A DNA stretch of 64,000 nucleotides from Bradyrhizobium aeschynomenes. Lineage in GTDB: Bacteria; Pseudomonadota; Alphaproteobacteria; Rhizobiales; Xanthobacteraceae. How positions within the stretch are numbered: the stretch's first letter is position 1; each line of letters opens with the position of its first letter. This document shows positions 25,770-34,685 of this stretch, in pieces. The stretch is from NCBI RefSeq assembly GCF_013178945.1, contig NZ_JABFDM010000011.1, positions 186,001-250,000 of the forward strand, written 5' to 3'. Under the pieces are notes generated by a model, which saw nothing but the letters and a program-made list of their open reading frames with translations, had not been told where the DNA came from and searched no databases. The position numbers were made by a program, and so were the translations under genes.

Positions 25770-27017
25770 ATGAGAACGTCACTGCTCGGTCTCGTCGGCG
25801 CCAAAACGCGCGCCATCGCACTCACTGCATCGCTTGCCTTCGTGCTTTCCACATCCGCCCACGCCCAGAAGAAATACGACACCGGTGCCACCGACACCGA
25901 GATCAAGATCGGCCAGACCGTGCCGTTCTCCGGTCCCGCCTCTGCCTATGCCGGCATCGGCAAGACCCAGGCGGCGTACCTGCGCATGATCAACGAGAAG
26001 GGCGGCATCAACGGACGCAAGCTCAATCTGATCCAGTATGACGACGCCTATTCGCCGCCCAAGGCGGTCGAGCAGGTGCGTAAGCTGGTGGAAGGCGACG
26101 AGGTGTTGTTCACATTCCAGATCATCGGCACGCCGTCGAACGCCGCCGTGCAGAAATATCTCAACGCCAAGAAGGTGCCGCAGTTGCTGGCCTCGACCGG
26201 CGCATCGCGCTTCACCGATCCGCAGAACTTCCCCTGGACCATCGCCTACAATCCGAACTACCAGTCGGAGGGGCGGATCTACGCCAAATACATCCTTGCC
26301 AACCATCCCAATGCCAAGATCGGCATCCTCTACCAGAACGACGATCTCGGCCGCGACTACATCGCCGGGCTCAGAAGCGGTCTCGGCGCCAAGGCCGACA
26401 CGATGATCGTCTCGGAAGCGTCCTACGAGCTGTCCGACCCGACGGTGGACTCGCAGATCGTCAAGCTGAAAGCATCCGGCGCCGATCTGCTCTACAACGC
26501 CTCGACGCCGAAATTCGCGGCGCAGGCGATCAAGAAACTCGCCGACCTCGCCTGGAAGCCGGTGCACATCCTCGACATCAATGCGAGCCCCGTGTCGGCG
26601 ACCTTGAAGCCGGCCGGGCTCGACATCTCCAAGGACATCATCAGCACGAACTACGGCAAGGATCCGGCCGATCCGCAGTGGAAGGACGATCCGGGCGTGA
26701 AGGCCTATTTCGAGTTCATGGACAAGTACTATCCGGAAGGCGACAAGCTCAACACCGTCAATACCTACGGCTATTCGACGGCGGAGTTGCTGGTGCAGAT
26801 CCTGCGCCAATGCGGCGACGATCTCACGCGGGAAAACGTCATGCGCCAGGCCGCCAACATCAAGGGCTTCGTCCCGAGCCTCGCGCTGCCCGGCCTCTCG
26901 ATCAACACCTCGCCGACCGACTTCCGCATCAACAAGCAGATGCAGATGATGCGCTTCAACGGCGAGCGGTGGGAATTGTTCGGGCCGATCATCGAGGACA
27001 CGGGGGCGGCTGGGTAG
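25770..27017 (+). CDS. Branched-chain amino-acid-type ABC substrate-binding protein, paralogue 2
   Basis: A 415-residue paralogue of the upstream gene: signal peptide (about residues 1-34, ending TSAHAQ), then DTEIKIGQTVPFSGPASAYAGIGKTQAAYLRMINEKGGINGRK. The two proteins share most of their length but differ in the pocket region (paralogue 1 FAATGATKFTDPKNFPW against LASTGASRFTDPQNFPW here). GGAGGGAGGA sits 6 bases before the ATG at 25770. The pair came from a tandem duplication; each may recognise a different ligand, perhaps amides, amino acids or aromatic acids. Confidence 0.9.
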   Translation: MRTSLLGLVGAKTRAIALTASLAFVLSTSAHAQKKYDTGATDTEIKIGQTVPFSGPASAYAGIGKTQAAYLRMINEKGGINGRKLNLIQYDDAYSPPKAVEQVRKLVEGDEVLFTFQIIGTPSNAAVQKYLNAKKVPQLLASTGASRFTDPQNFPWTIAYNPNYQSEGRIYAKYILANHPNAKIGILYQNDDLGRDYIAGLRSGLGAKADTMIVSEASYELSDPTVDSQIVKLKASGADLLYNASTPKFAAQAIKKLADLAWKPVHILDINASPVSATLKPAGLDISKDIISTNYGKDPADPQWKDDPGVKAYFEFMDKYYPEGDKLNTVNTYGYSTAELLVQILRQCGDDLTRENVMRQAANIKGFVPSLALPGLSINTSPTDFRINKQMQMMRFNGERWELFGPIIEDTGAAG

Positions 27018-27041
27018 GCCACTCTGCTTCCGCATCCACAC

Positions 27042-27142
27042 TGTCATGCCCCGCGCAGGCGGGGCATCCAGTACGCCGCAGCCTCTCGGGTGATCACAAC
27101 CGCCTCTGGAATACTGGGTCACCCGCCTTCGCAGGTGACGAC
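27042..27142. repeat. TGTCATGCCCCGC-type intergenic repeat, family G
   Basis: TGTCATGCCCCGCGCAGGCGGGGCATCCAG at one end (shown here only to its first 30 bases as arms GCCCCGC/GCGGGGC) and an imperfect partner CTGGGTCACCCGCCTTCGCAGGTGACGAC at the other. Inner AATACTGG and CCAGTA parts are complementary. It lies between the second binding-protein gene and clpP, which converge on it. Confidence 0.65.
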
Positions 27143-27183
27143 ACCTGTTGCGATAGCAATTGCCATCGCCTCGCACGGGCGTA

Positions 27184-27801
27184 TCAGTCGCTGCTGAGAC
27201 TCGTCAGATCCCGCTGTTTAACGACCCGGTCGATCAGTCCCCATTCCAGCGCCTCGTCCGCCGTCATGAAGTGGTCGCGATCGAGCGTGCGCTCGACATC
27301 TTCATAGTTGCGCCCGCAATGCTCGGCATAGAGCCGGATCATGCGGCGCTTGGTCTGCTCCATCTCCCTGGCGTGGATCATGATGTCGGACGCCTGGCCC
27401 TGAAAGCCGCCGAGCGGCTGGTGGACGTGGAGACTGGCATTGGGTAGCGCCGTGCGCTCGCCCGGCTCGCCGGCCATCAGCAGGAACGAGCCCATCGACC
27501 GCGCCGTCCCCATGCACAGCGTGTGTACCGGCGCCTTGACGAACTGCATCGTGTCGTACATCGCGAGCCCGCTGGTGACCACGCCGCCGGGCGAATTGAT
27601 GTAGAGGTGGATCGGCCGCTTCGGGTTCTCCGCTTCGAGAAACAAGAGCTGCGCGCAGACCAGAGCGGAGACCGTATCGTTGACCTCGCCGTTGAGGAAC
27701 ACGATCCGCTCGCGCAACAGCCGCGAATAGATGTCGAAGGACCGCTCTCCCCGGCTGGATTGCTCGATGACCATGGGGACGAGTTGCATCGTGTCGCGCA
27801 T
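27184..27801 (-). CDS. clpP: ATP-dependent Clp protease proteolytic subunit, paralogue
   Basis: This is a 205-residue serine peptidase of the ClpP family. The catalytic triad is intact: Ser102 in GTARSMGSF, His127 in HVHQPLGG and Asp176 in RTLDRDHF. The usual GxAASMGA of housekeeping ClpP reads GTARSMGS here, with Arg next to the nucleophile. No clpX, clpA or trigger-factor gene is beside it, so it is probably an accessory ClpP rather than the main one. GGGAGC precedes the ATG by 6 bases. It is not in a clear operon. Confidence 0.9.
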   Translation of the reverse strand: MRDTMQLVPMVIEQSSRGERSFDIYSRLLRERIVFLNGEVNDTVSALVCAQLLFLEAENPKRPIHLYINSPGGVVTSGLAMYDTMQFVKAPVHTLCMGTARSMGSFLLMAGEPGERTALPNASLHVHQPLGGFQGQASDIMIHAREMEQTKRRMIRLYAEHCGRNYEDVERTLDRDHFMTADEALEWGLIDRVVKQRDLTSLSSD

Positions 27802-27842
27802 GCGCGAGCTCCCGTTCAGTGAGTTGGCGATGGAGTGAAGCG

Positions 27843-28202
27843 TCAGGCCGCGCGCATCAGGTTGCGCGCATTGCTGTTCGCCGCCGGCGGCATCCGCCGG
27901 AGCAGCGTCGTGGCGGGCAGCCCGTGGATGATCCTGAGACGCGTGCCGCCGTCCGCATTCGGCATGACCTGGAACGTCACGATGCTCTCGAGATACGGCG
28001 GCTCGTCGTCGCGCATCCGGTAACGGACCTCTTCGCCCGATGTCGACGAGATCGGCGCGGCATCGGCGAGATCGCCTGACGGCAGCCAGACTTCGCGCAG
28101 CACGGGACTGCTGATCGCGCGCCAGACCTTCTCCGGCGGTGCGTCGAGATCATAGTCGAGAACGAGTTCGTCGCCCTGCGGATCGGCCTTGGTCTCGGTC
28201 AT
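27843..28202 (-). CDS. SRPBCC (AHSA1/START-like) domain protein
   Basis: The 119-residue protein has the AHSA1-like SRPBCC fold: DELVLDYDLDAPPEKVWRAISSPVLREVWLPSG, then PPYLESIVTFQVMPNADGGTRLRIIH. It overlaps the ArsR gene by ATGA, so both are translated together. ArsR-SRPBCC pairs are widespread, and the second protein may bind a hydrophobic ligand sensed or handled with the regulator; the ligand here is unknown. Confidence 0.85.
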   Translation of the reverse strand: MTETKADPQGDELVLDYDLDAPPEKVWRAISSPVLREVWLPSGDLADAAPISSTSGEEVRYRMRDDEPPYLESIVTFQVMPNADGGTRLRIIHGLPATTLLRRMPPAANSNARNLMRAA

Positions 28203-28513
28203 TGGTCCATGTCCTTCAGCAAGGTTTTCAGCGCATCGACGCGTGATGGCCAGTAGGCGCGATACTTCGTCAGCCAGTGCGCGATCAGCGCCAGGCCATC
28301 GGGATCGACCTCGTAGTTGACAAAGCGGCCCTGCCGCTGTTCGCGCACCAGACCGGCGTTGCGAAGCACAGCCAGGTGCTGCGACATTGCCGGCTGGCTG
28401 ATCGTCATGCCCTCGCGCAGCGCGCTGGCATTCATGCTGCCGGCGGCGAGCTTCTCGAAGATCACGTAGCGCGTCGGATCGGCCAGGGCTTTGAAGATGT
28501 CATTCTCGATCAT
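28199..28513 (-). CDS. ArsR-family transcriptional regulator
   Basis: A 104-residue winged-helix repressor: IFKALADPTRYVIFEKLAAG, recognition region MTISQPAMSQHLAVLRNAGLVREQRQGRFVNYEVD. The metal-binding CxC of ArsR/SmtB is absent, placing it with metal-independent members that regulate SRPBCC partners. It starts 8 bases from a CATAAG/CTTATG palindrome, probably its own operator. Confidence 0.88.
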   Translation of the reverse strand: MIENDIFKALADPTRYVIFEKLAAGSMNASALREGMTISQPAMSQHLAVLRNAGLVREQRQGRFVNYEVDPDGLALIAHWLTKYRAYWPSRVDALKTLLKDMDQ

Positions 28514-28520
28514 GGCAAGA

Positions 28521-28538
28521 CATAAGCATAGACTTATG
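28521..28538. promoter_or_regulatory. Candidate ArsR operator
   Basis: CATAAG (28521-28526) and CTTATG (28533-28538) are perfect arms with a 6-base centre, placed 8 bases upstream of the ArsR start codon. Size and symmetry fit an ArsR dimer; autoregulation is inferred. Confidence 0.55.
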
Positions 28539-28596
28539 TGATGCGCAAGCGGCTACGATTGCCTTTGTCTGCCGCTCTCTCCCCGGGAGCACCGCT

Positions 28597-28708
28597 GCGC
28601 TCCCTCCCCCCTTGTGGGGGAGGGTTGGGGAGGGGGGTACTCCGGGCGACCGTCTTCGTGGCTACCCCCCTCCCTAGCCCTCCCCCACAAGGGGGGAGGG
28701 AACGCACC
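28597..28708. repeat. Long inverted repeat, family B copy 1
   Basis: CGCTCCCTCCCCCCTTGTGG followed by GGGAGGGTTGGGGAGGGG is mirrored after a 23-base centre by CCCCTCCCTAGCCCTCCC and CCACAAGGGGGGAGGGAACG. Arms are about 44 bases with few mismatches. The copy at 49291-49404 has the same ends. Confidence 0.82.
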
Positions 28709-28760
28709 GTTTGCGCGGCGTGTGCCCGTGTCCCAACTAACAGGAGAAGAAGCAGCGCCA

Positions 28761-29189
28761 TCACACCTGCGGCACCTCGCCAAAGTTCTTCCCGATCGGC
28801 AGCACCGCGTGCCTTATCAGCCGTGAATCCTCCACCGCCGCCTGCCTATGCTTCACCGCCTCGCGGTAGACCGGATCGCGGATCATCTCGACGAAGGCCT
28901 GCACGCTCGGATATTCCGCGATGAAGCAATGGTCCCAGCGTTCCTCCTGCGGGCCGATCAGCATCAGCTCGAAGCGGCCCTGCCAGACGATGCGGCCGCC
29001 GAGGCGCTCGAACACCGGGCCGCTTTCGCGGCCATAGGCAGCATAGGCTTCGGCGCCGCTGACCTTGCGGCCGTCCGGATAGGCGGCTTCCTTGCGCAGC
29101 CGCACCAGGTTCAGCATGTGGATCGGCCCCGGCCGATCGTTGTCGCGAAACTGCGCGAACACCTCCTTGGTGGGATCGATATGGCCCAT
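28761..29189 (-). CDS. DUF1330 family protein
   Basis: The 142-residue protein has a dimeric ferredoxin-like alpha/beta fold, read from GPIHMLNLVRLRKEAAYPDG, RFELMLIGPQEERWDHCFIAEYPSVQAFVEMIRDPVYREAVKHRQAAVEDSRLI. DUF1330 proteins are related to small monooxygenase-like or decarboxylase-like dimers; their substrate is mostly unknown. GAGGAAG lies before the ATG. It is monocistronic between a family B repeat and the divergent PBP gene. Confidence 0.85.
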   Translation of the reverse strand: MGHIDPTKEVFAQFRDNDRPGPIHMLNLVRLRKEAAYPDGRKVSGAEAYAAYGRESGPVFERLGGRIVWQGRFELMLIGPQEERWDHCFIAEYPSVQAFVEMIRDPVYREAVKHRQAAVEDSRLIRHAVLPIGKNFGEVPQV

Positions 29190-29343
29190 CGGCTTCCTCG
29201 CCTCTCGTTGTTAACCTTGGCTTAACCATAACGCGGCGTTGACGGCGCGAAACTCCTAATCGCGCGTTAAGCTCTTCCTAACCGCCCCTTAAACTCCGGA
29301 CATTACCGTGGATGGACGGCGGGGTCGCGGGCTCGGGTTGCGT

Positions 29344-31566
29344 ATGGCGCGGGGACGGAAACAGGGCGGCGGCGGACGCAAGGAGCCGCGATTCGGCCTT
29401 GCGGCGGCGATGGCCGATCTGCGCCTCGACCCCAAGGACCGCATTCCAGCCAGCGCGGACGCCCCGAAGAAATCCGCTGCGAAGAAGAAGCCGGTGGAGC
29501 CGGATGACGACGAGCCGGTGCGCGAGCCGAAGGCCCGCTCGGCCAAGGCTGCGCCGGCTAGGCCGAAGGCGAGCGGCGGCAAATCGCGCTGGGGTGTCTC
29601 GATCGGGCGTCTGGCGTATTGGAGCGTCGTCTGCGGCTTGTGGGGCGTGATCGCGCTGATCGGCGTCGTGATCTGGGCGGGCGCGCATCTGCCGCCGATC
29701 CAGTCGCTGGAAATCCCGAAGCGCCCGCCGACCATCGAGATCGTGGGCTATGACGGCACCATGCTGGCGCAGCGCGGCGAGATGGCCGGCGCCAATGTCG
29801 CGCTGAAGGACCTGCCGCCCTATCTGCCGAAGGCGTTCATCGCCATCGAGGACCGCCGCTTCTACCAGCACTTCGGCATCGATCCGATCGGCATCGCCCG
29901 CGCGGTCGTTGCCAACATCCTGCATCGCGGCGTGTCGCAGGGCGGCTCCACCCTGACGCAGCAGCTCGCCAAGAACCTGTTCCTGACCCAGGAGCGCACG
30001 CTCGCCCGCAAGCTGCAGGAGGCGGAACTGGCGCTGTGGCTCGAGCGCAAATATTCCAAGCGCGAGATCCTGGAGCTGTATCTCAACCGCGTCTATTTCG
30101 GTTCCGGCGCCTATGGCGTCGAGGCTGCGGCGCAGCGCTATTTCGGCAAGTCGGCGCGGCAGGTGACGGTCGGCGAGGCCGCGATGTTGGCAGGCCTCGT
30201 CAAGTCGCCGTCGCGACTGGCGCCGAACCGCAATCCGGAGGGGGCCGCCAAGCGTGCCCAGACGGTGCTCGCGGCCATGGCCGAGGCCAGGTTCATCACG
30301 GAGGCCCAGGCGCAGGCCCAGATCGCACATCCCTCCGTCGCGGTGAAGCCCGCCGGCGCCGGCACCGTCAACTACGTCGCCGACTGGATCGGCGAGGTGC
30401 TCGACGATCTCGTCGGCCAGGTCGAAGAGTCGATCGTGGTGGAGACGACGATCGATCCGAAGCTGCAGAGCGTGGCGGAGGCCGCCATCATCGACGAGCT
30501 CGCGGCCAAGAGCGTGAAGTTCAACGTCAGCCAGGGCGCGCTGGTGGCGATGACCCCCGACGGGGCGGTGCGCGCCATGGTCGGCGGGCGGAACTACTCA
30601 GACAGCCAGTTCAACCGCGCCGTGACTGCGAGGCGCCAGCCCGGCTCGGCGTTCAAACCGTTCGTCTATCTGACTGCGATCGAGCAGGGCCTGACTCCTG
30701 ATACGATCAGGCAGGACGCGCCGCTCGACCTCAAGGGCTGGCGGCCGGAGAACTACACGCGCGAATATTTCGGCCCGGTGACCTTGACCCAGGCGCTGGC
30801 GATGTCGCTCAACACGGTCGCTGTCAGGGTCGGTCTCGAGGTCGGGCCGAAAAACGTGGTGCGCACCGCGCACCGCCTGGGCATCGCGTCCAAGCTCGAT
30901 CCGAACCCGTCGATCGCGCTCGGCACCTCCGAGGTGTCGATGATCGAGCTGGTCGGCGCCTATGCCCCCTTCTCCAATGGCGGGTTGAGCGTGTCGCCGC
31001 ACGTGGTGACGCGGATCAGGACGCTCGACGGCAAGCTGCTCTACATGCGCCAGAACGAGCAGCCGGCGCAGGTGATCGAGCCGCGCAACGCGGCGATGAT
31101 GAACCAGATGATGCAGGAGACGCTGATCTCGGGCACCGCCAAGAAGGCGGAGATCCCCGGCTGGATCGCCGCCGGCAAGACCGGCACCAGCCAGGATTTC
31201 CGCGACGCCTGGTTCATCGGCTACACGGCGCATCTCGTCACCGGTGTCTGGCTCGGCAATGACGACAACTCGCCGACCAAAAAGGCCACCGGCGGCGGCC
31301 TGCCGGTCGAGGTCTGGACCCGGTTCATGCGAGCAGCGCATCAGGGCGTACCCGTCGCGTCGCTGCCGAACGCACAGGGCTCGGGCCTGGTCCCGACCCT
31401 GGCGCAGATCGCCTCGCAGATTACCGCGCCGACCGCCCCTGCCCCCAATGCCGCCTATGCACCGCGAACGGCGGCGCCGAGCCCGGCCCGCAGCAATGTG
31501 CGCCCGGAGCCTGCCGCGGGGCTCGACGGCTGGCTGGTGGATCGCCTGTTTGGCGGGCAGCGGTGA
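29344..31566 (+). CDS. Class A penicillin-binding protein (PBP1A-type)
   Basis: A 740-residue bifunctional cell-wall polymerase. A charged, Lys/Pro-rich cytoplasmic tail (1-87) precedes one membrane helix (about 88-112). The glycosyltransferase (GT51) domain has catalytic Glu169 in AIEDRRFYQHFG and the GGSTLTQQLAKNLFL and KREILELYLNRVYFG motifs. The transpeptidase domain has S435xxK in PGSAFKPF, SxN in AMSLNTVAV and K612TG in GKTGTSQDFRDAWF. A Pro/Ala tail ends the protein. An in-frame GTG at 29308 would add 12 residues. It is alone between convergent or divergent neighbours. Confidence 0.92.
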   Translation: MARGRKQGGGGRKEPRFGLAAAMADLRLDPKDRIPASADAPKKSAAKKKPVEPDDDEPVREPKARSAKAAPARPKASGGKSRWGVSIGRLAYWSVVCGLWGVIALIGVVIWAGAHLPPIQSLEIPKRPPTIEIVGYDGTMLAQRGEMAGANVALKDLPPYLPKAFIAIEDRRFYQHFGIDPIGIARAVVANILHRGVSQGGSTLTQQLAKNLFLTQERTLARKLQEAELALWLERKYSKREILELYLNRVYFGSGAYGVEAAAQRYFGKSARQVTVGEAAMLAGLVKSPSRLAPNRNPEGAAKRAQTVLAAMAEARFITEAQAQAQIAHPSVAVKPAGAGTVNYVADWIGEVLDDLVGQVEESIVVETTIDPKLQSVAEAAIIDELAAKSVKFNVSQGALVAMTPDGAVRAMVGGRNYSDSQFNRAVTARRQPGSAFKPFVYLTAIEQGLTPDTIRQDAPLDLKGWRPENYTREYFGPVTLTQALAMSLNTVAVRVGLEVGPKNVVRTAHRLGIASKLDPNPSIALGTSEVSMIELVGAYAPFSNGGLSVSPHVVTRIRTLDGKLLYMRQNEQPAQVIEPRNAAMMNQMMQETLISGTAKKAEIPGWIAAGKTGTSQDFRDAWFIGYTAHLVTGVWLGNDDNSPTKKATGGGLPVEVWTRFMRAAHQGVPVASLPNAQGSGLVPTLAQIASQITAPTAPAPNAAYAPRTAAPSPARSNVRPEPAAGLDGWLVDRLFGGQR

Positions 31567-31714
31567 GCTGAGTTGAGGTGGGGTGCCAACGCCACACCCG
31601 CTGTCATTCCGGCGCAAGGCCGCCGGCCTTGAACCCGGGATCACGAGGCAGGCGCGACGGCTCGGCCCGACGCCGCCGACCTCACGTCCGCGGCGGATGA
31701 TGGAGCTTGGCTGA

Positions 31715-34384
31715 TCAGCTCGCGGCGGCAGCAACTCGGGCCGGCGCGGCCGTAGCCGAACCAGTCGCCTGCGCGAGCGCCCGTCCGACCTGCCGCAACA
31801 TCAGGCTCGCCCGGTGGGCGCTGTAGTCCAGAAGCCAGCGGCTGAAGGCGCTGGCGGCCATCGGGCGCGCGAACAGGAAGCCCTGCATCGCGTCGCAGCC
31901 GAGTTCGGCGAGCAGCTTGCGCTGCGGCTCGGTTTCGACGCCCTCGGCGACGACGGCGACGTCGAGGCTCTGGCCGACCCGCACCACAGCGGTCACGATC
32001 GCCCGGGTGCCGCTGTCGTTTTCGAAATCGCGCATGAAGCTGCGGTCGATCTTGAGCTCGTCGATCGGCAACTGCGCCAGCCGGCTGAGGCTGGAATAGC
32101 CGGTGCCGAAATCGTCGAGCGACAGTCCGACGCCCATGTTGCGCAGCTCGTTCATGGTGGCGATGACGGTGGCGCGCTCGTTGAGGATCACGCCTTCGGT
32201 GATCTCCAGCATCAGCATCTTTGCCGGCAGATCGTTGGCGGCCAGGATCTGCGCCACCATCGCCGCCAGGTTGACGTTCTGGAAGTTGATCGGCGACAGG
32301 TTCACCGAAATGCAGGGGATGTCGAGACCGGCGCGGCGCCACGACGCCATCTGCTGGCAGGCCGTCTTGATCGACCACACGCCGATCTGCTCGATCAGGC
32401 CGCATTCCTCCGCGAGCGGGATGAACTTGGCGGGCGAGACCTCGCCCAGCACCGGATCGTGCCAGCGTGCCAGCGCCTCCACGCCGTGGATCGCGCCGTC
32501 GCGGGTACGGATCTGCGGCTGATAGTGCAGCGTCAGGGCCTCGCTGGCGATCGCCTCGCGCAGCGCGGTCGAATGCATCAGCCGCTCCTCGGCAAGCTTG
32601 TCGATATCGGCGCTGAAGAAGCGATAGGTGGCGCGACCGCCGCGTTTGGCCTTGTACATCGCCTGATCGGCCTGCTTGATCAGGGTCTCGATGTCCTTGG
32701 CATTGTCAGGATAGAGGCTGAGCCCCATGCTCGCCGACATCGGCACCTGCCGCTTGCCGATCGTGAGCGGCATCGCCAGCGCAGCCGTGATCCGCGCCGC
32801 CGCCAGCGATGCCTCGAGGGGATCGCGGTTCTGGAGCACGATGACGAACTCGTCGCCGCCGAGGCGGCCCAGCATGTCGCCGGGGCGGATCTGCGCCCGC
32901 AGCCGGTTGGCAAAGCCCACCAGGAACTCGTCGCCGGCGGCATGGCCCAGCGTGTCGTTGACGTCCTTGAAATTGTCGGCGTCGAGAAACGCGACCGCGA
33001 GATGGCTGCCCTCCGGGCAGGCCTTGATCGCCTCGGCAATCATCGAGGGGATCCGGGCACGGTTGGGCAGGCCCGTCAGCATGTCGTGATAGGCAACCTG
33101 CGAGATCGTCGAGCGGACCTCCTGGCGCTCGATGGCGAGCGAGCCCAGCTGGACGCAGGCCTGCACGATCTGCTCGTGCCAGGGGCTTGGACCGCGGCAT
33201 TCCCGGAAATAGAACGCGAAGGTGCCGATGACGCGGCCATCCTTGCCCTGGATCGGCGTCGACCAGCAGGCACGCAGGCCGGCACCGAGCGGGCCGGCCT
33301 TGTAGGGCTGCCAGCGCGGGTCGGTGTCGATGTCACGCGCCAGCACCGGCTGACACAGATAGGCGGCGGTGCCGCAGGAGCCGACCTCGGGGCCGATCGC
33401 AACGCCGTCGAGACTGGCGGAATAGGCCGGCGGCAGGCTGGGGCCGCCGAGCGGATGCACGCGGCCGTCGGAATCGACATGCAGGATCGAGCAGACCACA
33501 TCAGGGGCGAGCTTCTCGACCTGGCGGCACAGCTCGTCGGCGATGGTGGTGATCGACACGTCGGACGCCAGCGACGACATGATCAGCTGCTGCAGCGAGC
33601 GGAGCTGCTTGGTCTCGCGGATATCGCTGAGCAGGCCGACCAGATATTTGACCTTGCCCTGACGGTTCCGGTGCGCCTTGACATGGGCCGTCGTCCAGAT
33701 TTCGTGGCCGGCCTTGTCGTAGATGAGCAGGTCTTCCTCGACGCCCTGTTCGTCGAGAATGCACTGCTTCAGGCGCTCGACGATCGCAGGGTCGGTGCAA
33801 GGGCCGACCAGGAGCTTTTCGACCTCCTGCCCCAGCGCCTCCTCGGCGGAATAGCCGAAGATGCTGGCGAAGGCGGCGTTGGTGTAGAGGATATTCAGAT
33901 TGTGATCGGCCACGACCACGGCGCGGTTGCTGCGGTCGGCCACCGACGACATCAGCGCGTCGCGTTCGCGCAATCGGACCTCGGTGGTGACATCACGCAT
34001 CAGCAGCAGCGCGCGCGCCGGCGCGAGATCGGACGAGAGGTCGTAACGGTGCAGCTGGATGCGGCTGCGGGAGCCGTCCGGATGGCGGATCGTCAGCTCG
34101 CAGGCGAAATCCGGCTCGTCGTGTGCGCCCCGGATCTCCGCCGCTGCATCGCCCGTCGCGTCATCCGGCGGCGGTGTGGGCATGACCTGCTCGGGCAAGC
34201 CGAGATCCGTGGGCTCAGCACCGACCAGGCTGGCGAGGTCGCGCCGCAGCAGCGCGGCGGCGGCCTTGTTGGCACGGTGGACACGGCCGCGCATGTCGAG
34301 AAAGAGAATCGCTTCGGAGACACGATCGAGCGCGGCCGAGAGCAGTGGCGCAGACGCGGCCGGTTGGAACTCGCTTGCAAGCAT
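31715..34384 (-). CDS. PAS-GAF-GGDEF-EAL signalling protein (cyclic di-GMP turnover)
   Basis: The 889-residue protein (ATG at 34384; a GTG at 34471 would add 29 residues) has two PAS domains (about 15-110 and 150-265; NILYTNAAFASIFGYSAEEALGQEVEKL), a GAF domain (about 280-430) and a diguanylate cyclase domain with LGGDEFVIVL. The phosphodiesterase domain follows, with the EAL motif in HGVEALARW and DDFGTGYSSLSRLAQLPIDELKIDRSFM. Both active-site motifs are intact, so it can in principle make or break c-di-GMP under control of its sensory domains. No signal peptide or membrane helix is evident. Confidence 0.92.
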   Translation of the reverse strand: MLASEFQPAASAPLLSAALDRVSEAILFLDMRGRVHRANKAAAALLRRDLASLVGAEPTDLGLPEQVMPTPPPDDATGDAAAEIRGAHDEPDFACELTIRHPDGSRSRIQLHRYDLSSDLAPARALLLMRDVTTEVRLRERDALMSSVADRSNRAVVVADHNLNILYTNAAFASIFGYSAEEALGQEVEKLLVGPCTDPAIVERLKQCILDEQGVEEDLLIYDKAGHEIWTTAHVKAHRNRQGKVKYLVGLLSDIRETKQLRSLQQLIMSSLASDVSITTIADELCRQVEKLAPDVVCSILHVDSDGRVHPLGGPSLPPAYSASLDGVAIGPEVGSCGTAAYLCQPVLARDIDTDPRWQPYKAGPLGAGLRACWSTPIQGKDGRVIGTFAFYFRECRGPSPWHEQIVQACVQLGSLAIERQEVRSTISQVAYHDMLTGLPNRARIPSMIAEAIKACPEGSHLAVAFLDADNFKDVNDTLGHAAGDEFLVGFANRLRAQIRPGDMLGRLGGDEFVIVLQNRDPLEASLAAARITAALAMPLTIGKRQVPMSASMGLSLYPDNAKDIETLIKQADQAMYKAKRGGRATYRFFSADIDKLAEERLMHSTALREAIASEALTLHYQPQIRTRDGAIHGVEALARWHDPVLGEVSPAKFIPLAEECGLIEQIGVWSIKTACQQMASWRRAGLDIPCISVNLSPINFQNVNLAAMVAQILAANDLPAKMLMLEITEGVILNERATVIATMNELRNMGVGLSLDDFGTGYSSLSRLAQLPIDELKIDRSFMRDFENDSGTRAIVTAVVRVGQSLDVAVVAEGVETEPQRKLLAELGCDAMQGFLFARPMAASAFSRWLLDYSAHRASLMLRQVGRALAQATGSATAAPARVAAAAS

Positions 34385-34624
34385 CGTTCGATTCAAGGCG
34401 CACTGCACGTTTCGAGAGAAACGATCAGCGCTGGGTTGCAGCGAACGACCCGGCTGCTGCTGGGACGTCACCTTGGGGGTTGATCAAGGTCGAATCTGGC
34501 GACGTCGTCGTTACAGCCACGTTAAAGCGCGGCCGAATCGGGCGATATCCTCCGGTTGCAAGCGAGGAGGCTTAAGAAATCGATAGCTCGCGGACTGCTT
34601 CTGCAATGATCGCGGAACTCAGAA

Positions 34625-34656
34625 CAATGGCCCGGGACCAGAAGGCCGGGCCATTG
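34625..34656 (-). terminator. Hairpin downstream of the YgjP-like gene
   Basis: CAATGGCCCGG (34625-34635) pairs perfectly with CCGGGCCATTG (34646-34656) around a 10-base loop. It lies 30 bases past the stop of the minus-strand metallopeptidase gene, and a short TTGTTCT stretch follows in that direction. Confidence 0.6.
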
Positions 34657-34685
34657 TCGTCTTCGACCGCCGATCGTTCGTTAGC

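Noticed and set aside
31814..34483. 889-codon open frame antisense to the GGDEF-EAL gene
   Set aside because: Its translation has no domain motif and an Arg/His/Asp-rich composition; the opposite strand carries PAS, GAF, GGDEF and EAL motifs.
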